A stretch of DNA of 34,637 nucleotides from an uncultured Prevotella sp. (GCA_945787895.1 CALZJQ010000013.1:1-34637); one strand, 5' to 3'; shown: positions 25,401-34,427, counted from the first letter of the stretch. Notes: generated by a model from the sequence alone, not told the origin. Numbers and translations are program-made.

Positions 25401-25637
25401 ATGTCAGAAATTAAGGAAAAGGTTGTTGAAATCATCAGCGATAAGCTCGGTGTTGACGCAGCAGAGGTTAAGGACGAGGCTTCTTTCACAAATGATCTCG
25501 GTGCAGATTCTCTCGACACAGTAGAGCTCATCATGGAGCTTGAGAAGCAGTTCGATGTTACAATTCCAGACACAGACGCTGAGAAGATTCAGACCGTAGG
25601 TGACGCTATCGCTTACATCGAGAACGCTGGTAAGTAA
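25401..25637 (+). CDS. acpP: Acyl carrier protein
   Basis: The 78-residue acidic protein is a standard ACP, with the phosphopantetheine attachment motif DLGADSLDT (Ser37) and helical ends as expected. It carries the growing acyl chain during type II fatty-acid synthesis and also serves lipid A synthesis. Codon use looks biased toward a few codons (for example GAG, AAG, GTT, GCA), as in a highly expressed gene. It heads the acpP-fabF-rnc cluster, a conserved order. A terminator-like hairpin after the gene would make acpP transcripts more abundant than fabF ones. Confidence 0.97.
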   Translation: MSEIKEKVVEIISDKLGVDAAEVKDEASFTNDLGADSLDTVELIMELEKQFDVTIPDTDAEKIQTVGDAIAYIENAGK

Positions 25638-25650
25638 AACAACGTTACAT

Positions 25651-25658
25651 TATCTTTG
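25651..25658 (+). promoter_or_regulatory. Possible internal -7 box before fabF
   Basis: TATCTTTG matches TAnnTTTG just after the acpP stop codon, but no clear -33 element precedes it. If used, it would start a transcript that passes through the downstream hairpin. Confidence 0.3.
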
Positions 25659-25686
25659 TATCACATAGATAAATAGAATAACGGGT

Positions 25687-25732
25687 GATGGTTGGTCGAT
25701 AACACATTTATCGCCCAATCATCATTTTTTTT
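25687..25732 (+). terminator. Terminator or attenuator between acpP and fabF
   Basis: A 16-bp stem (25687-25702 with 25708-25723, one mismatch and one G-U pair) with loop CACAT is followed by A and eight Ts. It looks like an intrinsic terminator placed inside the operon, 84 bp before fabF. Confidence 0.75.
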
Positions 25733-25815
25733 GTTTATTACAGGTCTTTTTCACGACTATCACCTTTTTTCTATGATGAAAAAGCCTGGATTCAAGAAAA
25801 TAAAAAACTAAGAAT

Positions 25816-27075
25816 ATGGAATTGAAAAGAGTCGTAGTAACTGGACTCGGTGCAGTTACACCCCTTGGACTTACTGCCGAAGAGACATGGAAAAACATGC
25901 TCGCAGGAGTCAGTGGCGCAGATACCATAAAGCAATTTGACGCTTCCCGCTACAAGACAACATTCGCCTGCGAGGTGAAGGATTTCGACGCCTCAAAGTG
26001 GATTGACCGTAAGGAAGCAAGAAAGATGGACAAGTTCTGTCAGTTCGCAATGGCTTCAGCCGCAATGGCTATCGAAGATTCTGCAATGAATCTTGAGACT
26101 GTCAACAAAGACCGCATCGGAGTAATCTTCGGTGTAGGTATCGGTGGACTACATACCATGCAGGAAGAGCTTGAATTCTTCTCTGCACACAAGGATGCAC
26201 CAAAGTTCGGTCCTTTCTTCATCCCAAAGATGATAGGAGATATAGCACCAGGTCAGATTTCTATCAAGTATGGTTTTCATGGACCTAACTACGCTACTAC
26301 AAGCGCATGTGCTTCCTCTACCAATGCCCTTGCTGACGCATTCAACCTCATTCGCCTCGGTAAAGCCAACGTAATACTTAGCGGTGGCGCAGAAGCTGTC
26401 ATTACTGACCCGGGTCTCGGAGGCTTCTGCTCTATGCATGCTCTTTCTACACGCAACGATGAGCCACAGAAAGCAAGCCGTCCTTTCTCCGCTTCACGTG
26501 ACGGATTCGTAATGGGAGAAGGCGCTGCCTGCCTCGTACTTGAGGAACTGGAGCACGCAAAGGCACGCGGAGCAAGAATCTACTGCGAGATGGTAGGAGC
26601 AGGAATGTCTGCCGACGCGCACCATATCACGGCATCACATCCAGAAGGTCTCGGCGCAAAAATAGTAATGTCAGAGGCTCTCGCCGATGCAGAAATGAAA
26701 CCAGAAGACATTGACTATATCAATGTTCACGGCACATCAACACCCGTAGGAGACATCTCAGAGGCAAAAGCTATCAAAGACCTCTTCGGAGAATGGGCTT
26801 ACAAGCTCAATATATCTTCTACAAAGTCCATGACAGGACACCTCCTCGGTGCTGCCGGAGCTATTGAAGCCATGGCTTGCGTGAAGTCTGTACAGGAAGA
26901 TATCATTCCTCCTACAATCAATCACGAGGACGGAGACGAGGATCCGGAAATCGATTATGCTATGAACTTTACATTCAACGAGCCTCAGAAACGAGAGGTA
27001 CGTGCCGCATTGAGCAATACCTTCGGATTCGGAGGACACAATGCCTGCGTAATCTTCAAGAAATATGCTGAATAA
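25816..27075 (+). CDS. fabF: Beta-ketoacyl-ACP synthase II
   Basis: The 419-residue condensing enzyme has the Cys-His-His triad: TTSACASSTNA (Cys165), NVHGTSTPVGD (His305) and TGHLLGAAGAIE (His342), with Lys337 in SSTKS. It condenses malonyl-ACP with acyl-ACP in fatty-acid elongation, on the carrier made by the upstream acpP. Size and motifs match FabF rather than FabB. The last 11 nt overlap the start of rnc, suggesting translational coupling. A terminator-like hairpin lies upstream, so its level may depend on readthrough from acpP. Confidence 0.96.
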   Translation: MELKRVVVTGLGAVTPLGLTAEETWKNMLAGVSGADTIKQFDASRYKTTFACEVKDFDASKWIDRKEARKMDKFCQFAMASAAMAIEDSAMNLETVNKDRIGVIFGVGIGGLHTMQEELEFFSAHKDAPKFGPFFIPKMIGDIAPGQISIKYGFHGPNYATTSACASSTNALADAFNLIRLGKANVILSGGAEAVITDPGLGGFCSMHALSTRNDEPQKASRPFSASRDGFVMGEGAACLVLEELEHAKARGARIYCEMVGAGMSADAHHITASHPEGLGAKIVMSEALADAEMKPEDIDYINVHGTSTPVGDISEAKAIKDLFGEWAYKLNISSTKSMTGHLLGAAGAIEAMACVKSVQEDIIPPTINHEDGDEDPEIDYAMNFTFNEPQKREVRAALSNTFGFGGHNACVIFKKYAE

Positions 27076-28204
27076 TATCATTGATAGGATAAAGCTCCCT
27101 TTCCGAAAGGATAAGGAGCTTTATCTTGCATTGCGTGACATTATCGGCTTTATCCCGCACGAAATAGCATACTATAAGTTAGCTCTTATGCATAAAAGTG
27201 TGGGACACCGCGGACCTATCAACCCGAAAGTCTCTGACACCAGCAGATACAACAAAGCTGAGGCAAAGGCTAACAAAAAGAAAGGGAAAAAAGGGAATGG
27301 CAATCACGCTACTATGCGGAAACTCAACAACGAACGTCTGGAATTTCTCGGAGACGCTATACTCGACGCTGTAGTAGGCGACATCGTCTATTGTCATTTC
27401 CCTGGAAAGCCGGAAGGATTTCTTACCAACACACGTTCGAAACTCGTACAGAGAGAAACTCTCGGAAAACTCGCACAGGAAGTAGGACTCAGCCGACTCA
27501 TTTTGTCATCAGGACGCTCTGCCAGTCACAACAGTTACATGGCTGGCAATGCGTTTGAAGCACTCGTAGGTGCTATCTATCTTGACCGCGGATACGATGC
27601 TTGCATGAAGTTTATGCAACAACGCATCCTCGGCAAGTATATCAATATCGACAAAGTAGCATACAAAGAGGTCAACTTCAAGTCGAAACTCATTGAGTGG
27701 ACGCAGAAGAACAAGGTGGAATTATCCTTTGCCCTCAAAGAGCAGACAAAGGACAACAGCGGCTCTCCAGTCTTCGTCTATTCCGTAATGCTGGAAAATG
27801 TCGAAGGGGCTACAGGTAAGGGATTTAGCAAAAAGGAGTCACAACAACTGGCTTGCAAGGATACTCTCAAGAGATTGCACAGTGACCCCGTTTTCGTGGA
27901 CAGCATCTTCAATGCCAAGACTGAGCGAACAAGGATGGAAGAACAACCCATAAACATCGCTCCGGACCCAGAGGCAAAAGCCCAGGACTTCATTCTTACG
28001 GCAAATGCAGATGACGATACCACTGACATTCAGACTGAAAAGCCACAGGAAGTGAAAGCCACTGAAGCCATCTCATCACTCGAAAAGGCTATCGACGCTG
28101 AAATGGACCTCTCGGATATCACGGCAAAACCAAGGGAGATGACAAAGGAGGAAATAGTTGCAGCGGCAGAAGATGCTGCCTTTGAGTCAGAGGAAAACCA
28201 GTAA
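27065..28204 (+). CDS. rnc: Ribonuclease III with insertion and acidic C-terminal extension
   Basis: The 379-residue protein is much longer than E. coli RNase III (226). The catalytic motif is NNERLEFLGDAILDAVVGD (E90, E93, D97) and a further Glu occurs in NAFEALVGAIYLDRG. The dsRNA-binding domain runs from about NFKSKLIEWTQ to QQLACKDTLKRL. Two additions stand out: a Lys-rich insert at about residues 48-88 (containing KANKKKGKKGNGN) between the first helix pair and the catalytic motif, and an acidic tail of about 100 residues after the dsRBD. The enzyme cuts double-stranded RNA, including rRNA precursors. It starts inside the end of fabF, as in other Bacteroidetes. The extensive hairpin elements in this window are possible substrates. 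Confidence 0.94.
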   Translation: MLNNIIDRIKLPFRKDKELYLALRDIIGFIPHEIAYYKLALMHKSVGHRGPINPKVSDTSRYNKAEAKANKKKGKKGNGNHATMRKLNNERLEFLGDAILDAVVGDIVYCHFPGKPEGFLTNTRSKLVQRETLGKLAQEVGLSRLILSSGRSASHNSYMAGNAFEALVGAIYLDRGYDACMKFMQQRILGKYINIDKVAYKEVNFKSKLIEWTQKNKVELSFALKEQTKDNSGSPVFVYSVMLENVEGATGKGFSKKESQQLACKDTLKRLHSDPVFVDSIFNAKTERTRMEEQPINIAPDPEAKAQDFILTANADDDTTDIQTEKPQEVKATEAISSLEKAIDAEMDLSDITAKPREMTKEEIVAAAEDAAFESEENQ

Positions 28205-28318
28205 CAGCGGCTCTATTGCTATTAGCGGAGCACCATTTCCGATGCCATCCGCATTGCCTGCACCCTACTCTATACCCGCAAAAGTGTCACTACATAGAAC
28301 CATTCAGAAAGAAATAAT

Positions 28319-29035
28319 ATGAAAATAGCATTGATAGGCTACGGAAAGATGGGCAAGATGATAGAACAGATAGCCCTCAGCCGCGGTCACGAGATAGTAA
28401 GTATCATAGACATCGACAATCAGGAGGACTTCGAAAGCCCCGCTTTTGCATCCGCAGACGTCGCCATCGAGTTTACAAGCCCGAAAGTGGCATACGGCAA
28501 TTACCTCAAGGCATGGAAGGCAGGAGTAAAGGTAGTCAGCGGTACTACGGCATGGCTGAAAGACCATGGCGACGATGTACGCAAGGCTTGCAGCGAAGAA
28601 GGCAAGACTCTCTTCTGGGCATCAAACTTCAGTGTCGGCGTGGCAATCTTCTCCGCCGTCAACAAATACTTGGCAAAGATAATGAACCAGTTTTCACAAT
28701 ACGACGTGAACATGGTGGAAACTCACCACGTACACAAGCTTGATGCGCCCAGCGGCACTGCTATTACCCTTGCAGAGCAGATAGTAGAGCGGCTCGACAG
28801 AAAGCAGAAGTGGGCTCTTCATGAGACAGGAGCAGACATACTGCGCATAGATGACGTGCGCAGAGGCGAGGTGCCCGGCATACATACCATCTCCTATGAC
28901 TCGCCGGAGGACATCATCACCATCACTCATGATGCACATTCACGTCAAGGGTTTGCCCTCGGAGCAGTCCTCGCAGCAGAATATACAGCACAGCATCAGG
29001 GACTTCTCACCATCGACGACATGTTCAAGTTCTAA
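28319..29035 (+). CDS. dapB: 4-hydroxy-tetrahydrodipicolinate reductase
   Basis: The 238-residue protein starts with the dinucleotide-binding MKIALIGYGKMGKM and contains SGTTAW and the DapB signature ETHHVHKLDAPSGTA (catalytic His136/137 and Lys140 region). It reduces hydroxy-tetrahydrodipicolinate with NAD(P)H on the route to diaminopimelate and lysine, a precursor for peptidoglycan. It is slightly shorter than the E. coli enzyme (273). It is followed after 13 bp by lepB, and lepB overlaps dacB, so the three form an operon concerned with the envelope. In the 114 bp before it I see neither a clear promoter nor a terminator. Confidence 0.95.
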   Translation: MKIALIGYGKMGKMIEQIALSRGHEIVSIIDIDNQEDFESPAFASADVAIEFTSPKVAYGNYLKAWKAGVKVVSGTTAWLKDHGDDVRKACSEEGKTLFWASNFSVGVAIFSAVNKYLAKIMNQFSQYDVNMVETHHVHKLDAPSGTAITLAEQIVERLDRKQKWALHETGADILRIDDVRRGEVPGIHTISYDSPEDIITITHDAHSRQGFALGAVLAAEYTAQHQGLLTIDDMFKF

Positions 29036-29048
29036 AAATTGAGGAACT

Positions 29049-30497
29049 ATGAAAAAGAAAACACCTAACATGAAGGTGCAGTGGACGAAATTCATCATCG
29101 TCCTCGTACTATATCTACTCTTCCTGCTATGGCTGAAGAGTTGGCTCGGACTTGTTGTCATACCTTTTATCTACGATGTCTATATCTCAAAGAAGATAAA
29201 CTGGCAATGGTGGAAAGATGCCGAAGGACCTGTAAAATTCATCATGTCATGGGTAGATGCGCTCGTCTTCGCCCTCGTGGCAGTATATTTCATCAATCTC
29301 TTTGTCTTTCAGAACTACGTCATTCCGTCCAGTTCCTTGGAGAAATCACTGCTTACGGGCGATTATCTCTTCGTTTCCAAAGTCAGTTACGGACCGAGAA
29401 TACCGCAGACACCGCTCACAATGCCGCTCACACAGCATACCATGCCGTTGCTCGGATGTAAGTCATACGTAGAGTGGCCACAGTGGGACTATCGGCGTGC
29501 GCCAGGTCTCGGAAAGGTAGAACTTAATGACATCGTCGTCTTCAACTATCCCGCAGGCGACACTTGCGTCAGCGAACCGCAGTGGCAACCGCAGGATTAC
29601 TACCAGATGGTATATGGATATGGACAGCAGATACTGCAGCAGAGCGGGCTTACACCGCAGTTGGACTCTCTTTCCGACATGGACTTGCGCCACTATTACG
29701 AGTTGGCATACACCGCCGGACGACAGTATATCCTGCAAAACCCTAACGAATACGGCAGTCTTCTCAGCCGTCCTGCCGACAGAAGAGAGAACTATGTCAA
29801 GCGTTGCGTAGGGCTTCCGGGACAGACACTGCAGATAAAGAACCGCATCGTATATCTCGATGGAAAGCCCAACAAAGAGCCTGATAACGTGCAATATACC
29901 TACTATGTCAAGCCTAACGCACCCATATTGCAGTGGTCTGACGAACTGCTCAAGGAACTTATGATAACCCAAGAGGACATCATATCCCTCAATCAGTTTG
30001 GCTATATGCCACTCACCCGTCATGCAGTAGAAGTGCTCAAGTCACGCAAAGACCTCGTAAAGGATATAAAAATCAACGAAGAGCAGTACGTTGGCGACCT
30101 TTACCCTCTCAATGCACGCACCGGTTGGACACGCGACAACTACGGCCCCGTGTGGATTCCGAAGAAAGGTGAGAGCATAAAGCTCACATTGAAGAACCTA
30201 CCCGTTTACGAACGACCAATCAGAGTATATGAAGGCAACGACCTTCAGGTCAACGAAAAGGGTGAGATACTTATCAATGGCATCGTAGCTACGTCATACA
30301 CATTCAAGATGGACTACTATTGGATGCAGGGAGACAACCGACACAACTCCGCTGACTCACGCTATTGGGGCTTCGTTCCCGAAGACCACATAGTAGGAAA
30401 GCCCATCTTTATCTGGTGGTCAAGCGACCCGGACCGCAGCGGCTTCGGAGGAATACGATGGCACAGGCTATTTAAGTTCGTAGAAAACTATAAATGA
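29049..30497 (+). CDS. lepB: Signal peptidase I, large Bacteroidetes type
   Basis: The 482-residue protein has membrane segments near residues 14-45 and 66-88. The catalytic serine motif is VIPSSSLEKSLLTGDYLFVSK (Ser96) and the lysine motif is NYVKRCVGLPGQTL (Lys251). Box E is MQGDNRHNSADSRYWGFV. It removes signal peptides from exported proteins at the inner membrane. About 155 residues separate Ser96 from Lys251, far more than in E. coli, and a further insert precedes box E. This size is usual for Bacteroidetes. Leu replaces the common Met after the catalytic Ser. It overlaps dacB by 4 nt. Confidence 0.95.
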   Translation: MKKKTPNMKVQWTKFIIVLVLYLLFLLWLKSWLGLVVIPFIYDVYISKKINWQWWKDAEGPVKFIMSWVDALVFALVAVYFINLFVFQNYVIPSSSLEKSLLTGDYLFVSKVSYGPRIPQTPLTMPLTQHTMPLLGCKSYVEWPQWDYRRAPGLGKVELNDIVVFNYPAGDTCVSEPQWQPQDYYQMVYGYGQQILQQSGLTPQLDSLSDMDLRHYYELAYTAGRQYILQNPNEYGSLLSRPADRRENYVKRCVGLPGQTLQIKNRIVYLDGKPNKEPDNVQYTYYVKPNAPILQWSDELLKELMITQEDIISLNQFGYMPLTRHAVEVLKSRKDLVKDIKINEEQYVGDLYPLNARTGWTRDNYGPVWIPKKGESIKLTLKNLPVYERPIRVYEGNDLQVNEKGEILINGIVATSYTFKMDYYWMQGDNRHNSADSRYWGFVPEDHIVGKPIFIWWSSDPDRSGFGGIRWHRLFKFVENYK

Positions 30498-31843
30498 AGA
30501 AACAGAAAAAAAGAAGAATAAGAAAAGGAAGGCTGGCAATATTGCTGGCCTTCCTCGTTGCAATAATCACAGGTATATGCTACGGAGTATATGCTCTCGT
30601 ATCACTCTTTTTACGGAATGACGCAGAAAATGCCGTGCAGCAGGAAACGGTGCTCATGCCCGAAGTGACCAAAGAGATGCTGGCGTGCGACTCCGTCATG
30701 GCGCACAAGTTAGACAGCCTCATGCACGTACCGCAGCGTTTGGACACGTCAAAGATTGCTATCTCCGTCTATGACGTGACCACACGCCGCAGCATCTTCA
30801 CCTTTCATGCCGACGAACGCCTCATCCCTGCCTCCTGCATGAAGATTTCCACCGCTATAGCGGCACTCAAAAGCCTCGGCATGGACCATCAGTATCGCAC
30901 GCATATCCTCGCCATGGGAGAGATGCATCGCGACACACTCGTGGGAAATCTCCTCCTTCAGGCAGACGATGACCCGCTGTTGGAAAACTTCGACTCGCTG
31001 ATAGGCATCATGAAGCGAAAGGGCGTAAGGCATGTACGGGGCAACGTCTATATCAACCTTGAGCGAGAAGACACGCTGCGCCCCCATCCCTCTGCCAAAG
31101 CATGGGACATTCCTTATCATAAAACACCGCTGTTGCTGCGCGGCAAACGCTATGTAGAGCGCAATTTCCATGCCTCCCTACGAATGAAAGGGGTCACCGT
31201 GCGACGTGATGCCACGGTCAAGGCAAGGCTGTCACAAGGCCCTCTCGGCGGAGGACGGTACCATTACCTTGCTACAGTGTCACATCCGCTCCGTGACGTC
31301 ATCACACCCATGCTCATACATAGCAGCAATATCAAGGCTGACGCCGTCTTCTATCACCTTGATAGGAAAAAAGGACTCATGCCAGAGAGACGGATGCAAT
31401 GGGACAGGAAGCACTATGCAGAGAACTTCTGGCAAAAGCAATCACTCTTTCCCGACTCTGTAATGTCGCTCTTCGCATTCCACGACGGCTCCGGACTGTC
31501 ACCCCTGAACCGCCTTTCAGCCAACTCCCTCGTGCAGATGCTCCTCTTCGCCTACGATGACAAGCCTCTTAGGGACTTCCTCATCGACGAAGCCCTTGCC
31601 TCTACAGCGACACCAAAGCGACGTGGCTCGCTCCTCACACGCATGATGCACTCCGATTATCAAGGCAGAATATTCTGCAAGACTGGCACCATGACAACGC
31701 AAGGCTCCTCTTCTCTCGCTGGTTATATCGTAGGAAATGACGGACACTGGTACATCTTCTCCATCATCAACAGCGACTCTCCCGTAGCAGAATCCCGCAT
31801 CTTCCAGGACCGTCTCTGCAAGATGATGATGAGGGGGGAGTAG
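30494..31843 (+). CDS. dacB: D-alanyl-D-alanine carboxypeptidase/endopeptidase, PBP4 (S13) family
   Basis: The 449-residue protein has one N-terminal membrane segment (about 13-40) after a very basic start (KKQKKRRIRKGR). The three penicillin-binding motifs are present: SCMK (Ser114, Lys117), SSN in IHSSNIKAD (near 277) and KTG in FCKTGTM (Lys396). It trims or cuts peptidoglycan cross-bridges in the periplasm. The SxxK motif is usually followed by the long S13 insert domain, which fits the spacing here. It appears membrane-anchored rather than freely periplasmic. It is translationally coupled to lepB by an ATGA overlap and closes the dapB-lepB-dacB operon; hairpin element G begins right after the stop. 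Confidence 0.92.
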   Translation: MKKQKKRRIRKGRLAILLAFLVAIITGICYGVYALVSLFLRNDAENAVQQETVLMPEVTKEMLACDSVMAHKLDSLMHVPQRLDTSKIAISVYDVTTRRSIFTFHADERLIPASCMKISTAIAALKSLGMDHQYRTHILAMGEMHRDTLVGNLLLQADDDPLLENFDSLIGIMKRKGVRHVRGNVYINLEREDTLRPHPSAKAWDIPYHKTPLLLRGKRYVERNFHASLRMKGVTVRRDATVKARLSQGPLGGGRYHYLATVSHPLRDVITPMLIHSSNIKADAVFYHLDRKKGLMPERRMQWDRKHYAENFWQKQSLFPDSVMSLFAFHDGSGLSPLNRLSANSLVQMLLFAYDDKPLRDFLIDEALASTATPKRRGSLLTRMMHSDYQGRIFCKTGTMTTQGSSSLAGYIVGNDGHWYIFSIINSDSPVAESRIFQDRLCKMMMRGE

Positions 31844-31847
31844 GGTT

Positions 31848-32024
31848 TTGTTGTTTTGTTGTTTGTTTTTGTTTTAGTTGTTTGTTTTTGTTTTAGTTGT
31901 TTGTTTTTGTTTTTGTTTTTGTTTTAGTTTTAGTTTTAGTTTTAGTTTTAGTTTTAGCAATAAGAAAAGCTATCAACAAGACAACTAAACAACAAAATAA
32001 CAAAAACAAAAACAAAAACACGAA
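31848..32024 (+). repeat. Long intergenic hairpin element G with expanded left arm
   Basis: The left arm (31848-31957) mixes TTGTTT, TTTTTG and TTTTAG units and ends in six exact TTTTAG hexamers (31922-31957). The loop ends in CTATCAAC (as in D). The right arm (about 31975-32024) of CAACAAAA and CAAAAA units is less than half as long, so much of the left arm has no partner. Confidence 0.7.
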
Positions 32025-32030
32025 AAAAAC

Positions 32031-32061
32031 TTGGCAGGTTGCGGATAATTCCGTAAGTTTG
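32031..32061 (+). promoter_or_regulatory. Predicted promoter of rnr
   Basis: A TTG element (32031-32033), a 20-nt spacer and TAAGTTTG (32054-32061) fit the Bacteroidetes pattern, directly after the right arm of element G. The leader to the ATG is about 95 nt. Confidence 0.55.
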
Positions 32062-32160
32062 CAGTCGATAGGGATTGCGATAAGTTTGACTGTCATTGAG
32101 GGCATATCCCTGTAGTGTGTGGAAAACAATAATACAAATAAGACCAAAAACTGATATACC

Positions 32161-34341
32161 ATGGGCAAGAAAGCTGGCAAGAGACTTAACAAGAAGCAGA
32201 TGGGAGCCATGATAGAGGATTTCTTCAGGTCTAACCCCGGCAAGAGTATTTCGTTCAAGGAGATATTCCGTAAGTTGCATTTCGATACGCATCCCATGAA
32301 GATGCTTGCGATAGAGATAATGGAGGAAATGACTTGGGATGACTTTCTGAAAAGCACAAGTGCCAATTCCTATCGACTGAATGAGAGTGGACAGGTGCTG
32401 GAAGGACGTTTCGTGAACAAGTCCAACGGCAAGAACTCGTTCATCCCGGACGGCTCCGACAAGCCGATTTTCGTAGCAGAGCGCAACTCCATGGGCGCAT
32501 TGACAGGCGATAGGGTGAGGGTTAGCCTTATGGCTCGTCGTGAGAAACACATCCGTGAGGCGCAGGTGATAGAGATAATAAAGCGTGCGAAAGACCAGTT
32601 CGTAGGCAGACTGAAGATAGAGAAGGACTTTGCTTTCGTCATTCCTAACGAACCTATGTCGCAGAACATCATCGTTCCAAAGCGTAAGATAAAGAATGCA
32701 AAGGATGGTGACCGTGTCGTAGTCAAGGTTGTTGCATGGCCTGATGCTGAGCATCGCTCGATAGTGGCACACATTGTCGATGACCTTGGCAAGCAGGGGG
32801 ATAATGATGCTGAGATGAATGCTATCCTTGCGCAGTATTGCCTGCCGTATAAATACCCAAAAGCAGTAGAGGAAGCAGCGGAAAAAATAAGTGACAGGAT
32901 TACCGAGGCTGACTATGCTGAGCGTGAAGACTTCCGTGACGTGTTCACCTGCACTATCGACCCTCATGATGCCAAGGATTTTGACGATGCCTTGAGCATA
33001 CGTCCTTTGGGCGAGGGATTGTGGGAAGTAGGCGTGCATATCGCCGATGTGAGTCACTACGTCACTGAGGGAAGCATCATCGACAAGGAAGCTCGCCAGC
33101 GTGCTACGAGCATATATCTCGTTGACCGCACTATCCCTATGCTGCCGGAACGCTTGTGCAACTATATCTGCTCTCTGCGTCCTGACGAGGAGAAACTGGC
33201 TTATTCGGTCATTTTCCATCTTGACAACGAGGCAAGAGTGAAGAAATACCGTATTGTCCACACCGTCATCAAGTCCAACCGCCGCTATGCCTACGAAGAG
33301 GTGCAGGAGATATTGGAAAAGAATGGTGTAGTGGATGGCACTGGTGAGGGGGCTCCCGTCAAGAAGACTTACGAAGGGGATAATGCGGAGAACCTCATTG
33401 TCCTCGACCGCCTCGCCAAAAAACTGCGTGCTCAGCGTTTCAAGGAAGGTGCGGTAAAGTTCGACCGCGAGGAGATGCGCTTTGACATTGACGAGACAGG
33501 CAAGCCCATACGCTGCTATTTCAAGCGTTCAAAGGATGCCAACAAGCTCATTGAGGAGTTTATGCTTCTTGCCAACCGGACCGTGGCGGAGAGCGTGGGA
33601 CGCGTAGCAAAGGGCAAGGTAGCGAAGACATTGCCTTACCGCATACATGATGAACCAGACCCGCAGAAACTGGAAACGCTAAAGAGTTTCGTCACAAAGT
33701 TTGGATACAAGATGAAATCTACAGGTACTAAGGGTGCCATGGCAAAGAGTCTTAACTCGCTGATGGATGAGGTAGAGGGCAAGAAAGAGGCGAATGTCAT
33801 CCAGTTGGTAGCTCTCCGTGCGATGATGAAGGCAAAATACTCTGTTCATAACATTGGGCATTTTGGTCTCGCTTTTGACTATTACACGCATTTCACGTCG
33901 CCTATCCGCCGTTATCCCGACACTCTCGTGCATCGTCTGCTGACGAAATACGAGGCGGGAGGAAAGTCTGCCAGTAAGGATAAATACGAAGAATTATGCG
34001 AGCATAGCAGCGAGATGGAGCAGATAGCTGCCAATGCGGAGCGCGATTCTATAAAGTATAAGATGGTAGAGTTTATGAGTCAGTTCCTCGGAGAGGAGTA
34101 TGAAGCTCATATCTCTGGCATTGCGAGCTATGGCATATACTGCGAGATAGACGAGAATCATTGTGAAGGATTGGTACGCATGGAGGATCTGGACGATGAT
34201 TACTATGAGTTTGACGAGAAGAACTACTGTCTCCGCGGCCGTCGTCGCCATAATGTATATAATCTTGGCGACCCAATACGTATCAAGGTGGCTCGTGCCA
34301 ATCTCGAACGCAAGCAACTCGACTTCCTGTTGGCAGACTGA
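32161..34341 (+). CDS. rnr: Ribonuclease R
   Basis: The 726-residue protein has an N-terminal basic helix-turn-helix-like region (1-80), cold-shock-like OB folds (for example GRLKIEKDFAFVIP), and the RNB catalytic domain. The latter has IDPHDAKDFDDALSI (D267, D273, D275, D276 in the metal site) and FTSPIRRYPDTLVHR. A C-terminal S1 domain follows (YEAHISGIASYGIYCEID). RNase R degrades structured RNA 3'-to-5' without help and works with PNPase in rRNA and mRNA turnover. Length fits the RNase R family rather than RNase II. It has its own promoter and a clear terminator. Confidence 0.95.
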   Translation: MGKKAGKRLNKKQMGAMIEDFFRSNPGKSISFKEIFRKLHFDTHPMKMLAIEIMEEMTWDDFLKSTSANSYRLNESGQVLEGRFVNKSNGKNSFIPDGSDKPIFVAERNSMGALTGDRVRVSLMARREKHIREAQVIEIIKRAKDQFVGRLKIEKDFAFVIPNEPMSQNIIVPKRKIKNAKDGDRVVVKVVAWPDAEHRSIVAHIVDDLGKQGDNDAEMNAILAQYCLPYKYPKAVEEAAEKISDRITEADYAEREDFRDVFTCTIDPHDAKDFDDALSIRPLGEGLWEVGVHIADVSHYVTEGSIIDKEARQRATSIYLVDRTIPMLPERLCNYICSLRPDEEKLAYSVIFHLDNEARVKKYRIVHTVIKSNRRYAYEEVQEILEKNGVVDGTGEGAPVKKTYEGDNAENLIVLDRLAKKLRAQRFKEGAVKFDREEMRFDIDETGKPIRCYFKRSKDANKLIEEFMLLANRTVAESVGRVAKGKVAKTLPYRIHDEPDPQKLETLKSFVTKFGYKMKSTGTKGAMAKSLNSLMDEVEGKKEANVIQLVALRAMMKAKYSVHNIGHFGLAFDYYTHFTSPIRRYPDTLVHRLLTKYEAGGKSASKDKYEELCEHSSEMEQIAANAERDSIKYKMVEFMSQFLGEEYEAHISGIASYGIYCEIDENHCEGLVRMEDLDDDYYEFDEKNYCLRGRRRHNVYNLGDPIRIKVARANLERKQLDFLLAD

Positions 34342-34386
34342 CAGTCCGGGTGGGCATTTCCCACGGCAAGAGCCTGCGAAAAGAAG

Positions 34387-34427
34387 AAAACGTCTCCATG
34401 CGGCGACTGCTGCATGGAGACGTTTTT
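34387..34427. terminator. Bidirectional intrinsic terminator after rnr
   Basis: CGTCTCCATGC and its complement form an 11-bp stem, extended by AAAA/TTTT pairs, around a 10-nt loop. The plus strand ends CGTTTTT and the minus strand CGTTTTCTTCTTTT, so it can serve both rnr and the convergent gene at the right edge. Confidence 0.85.
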
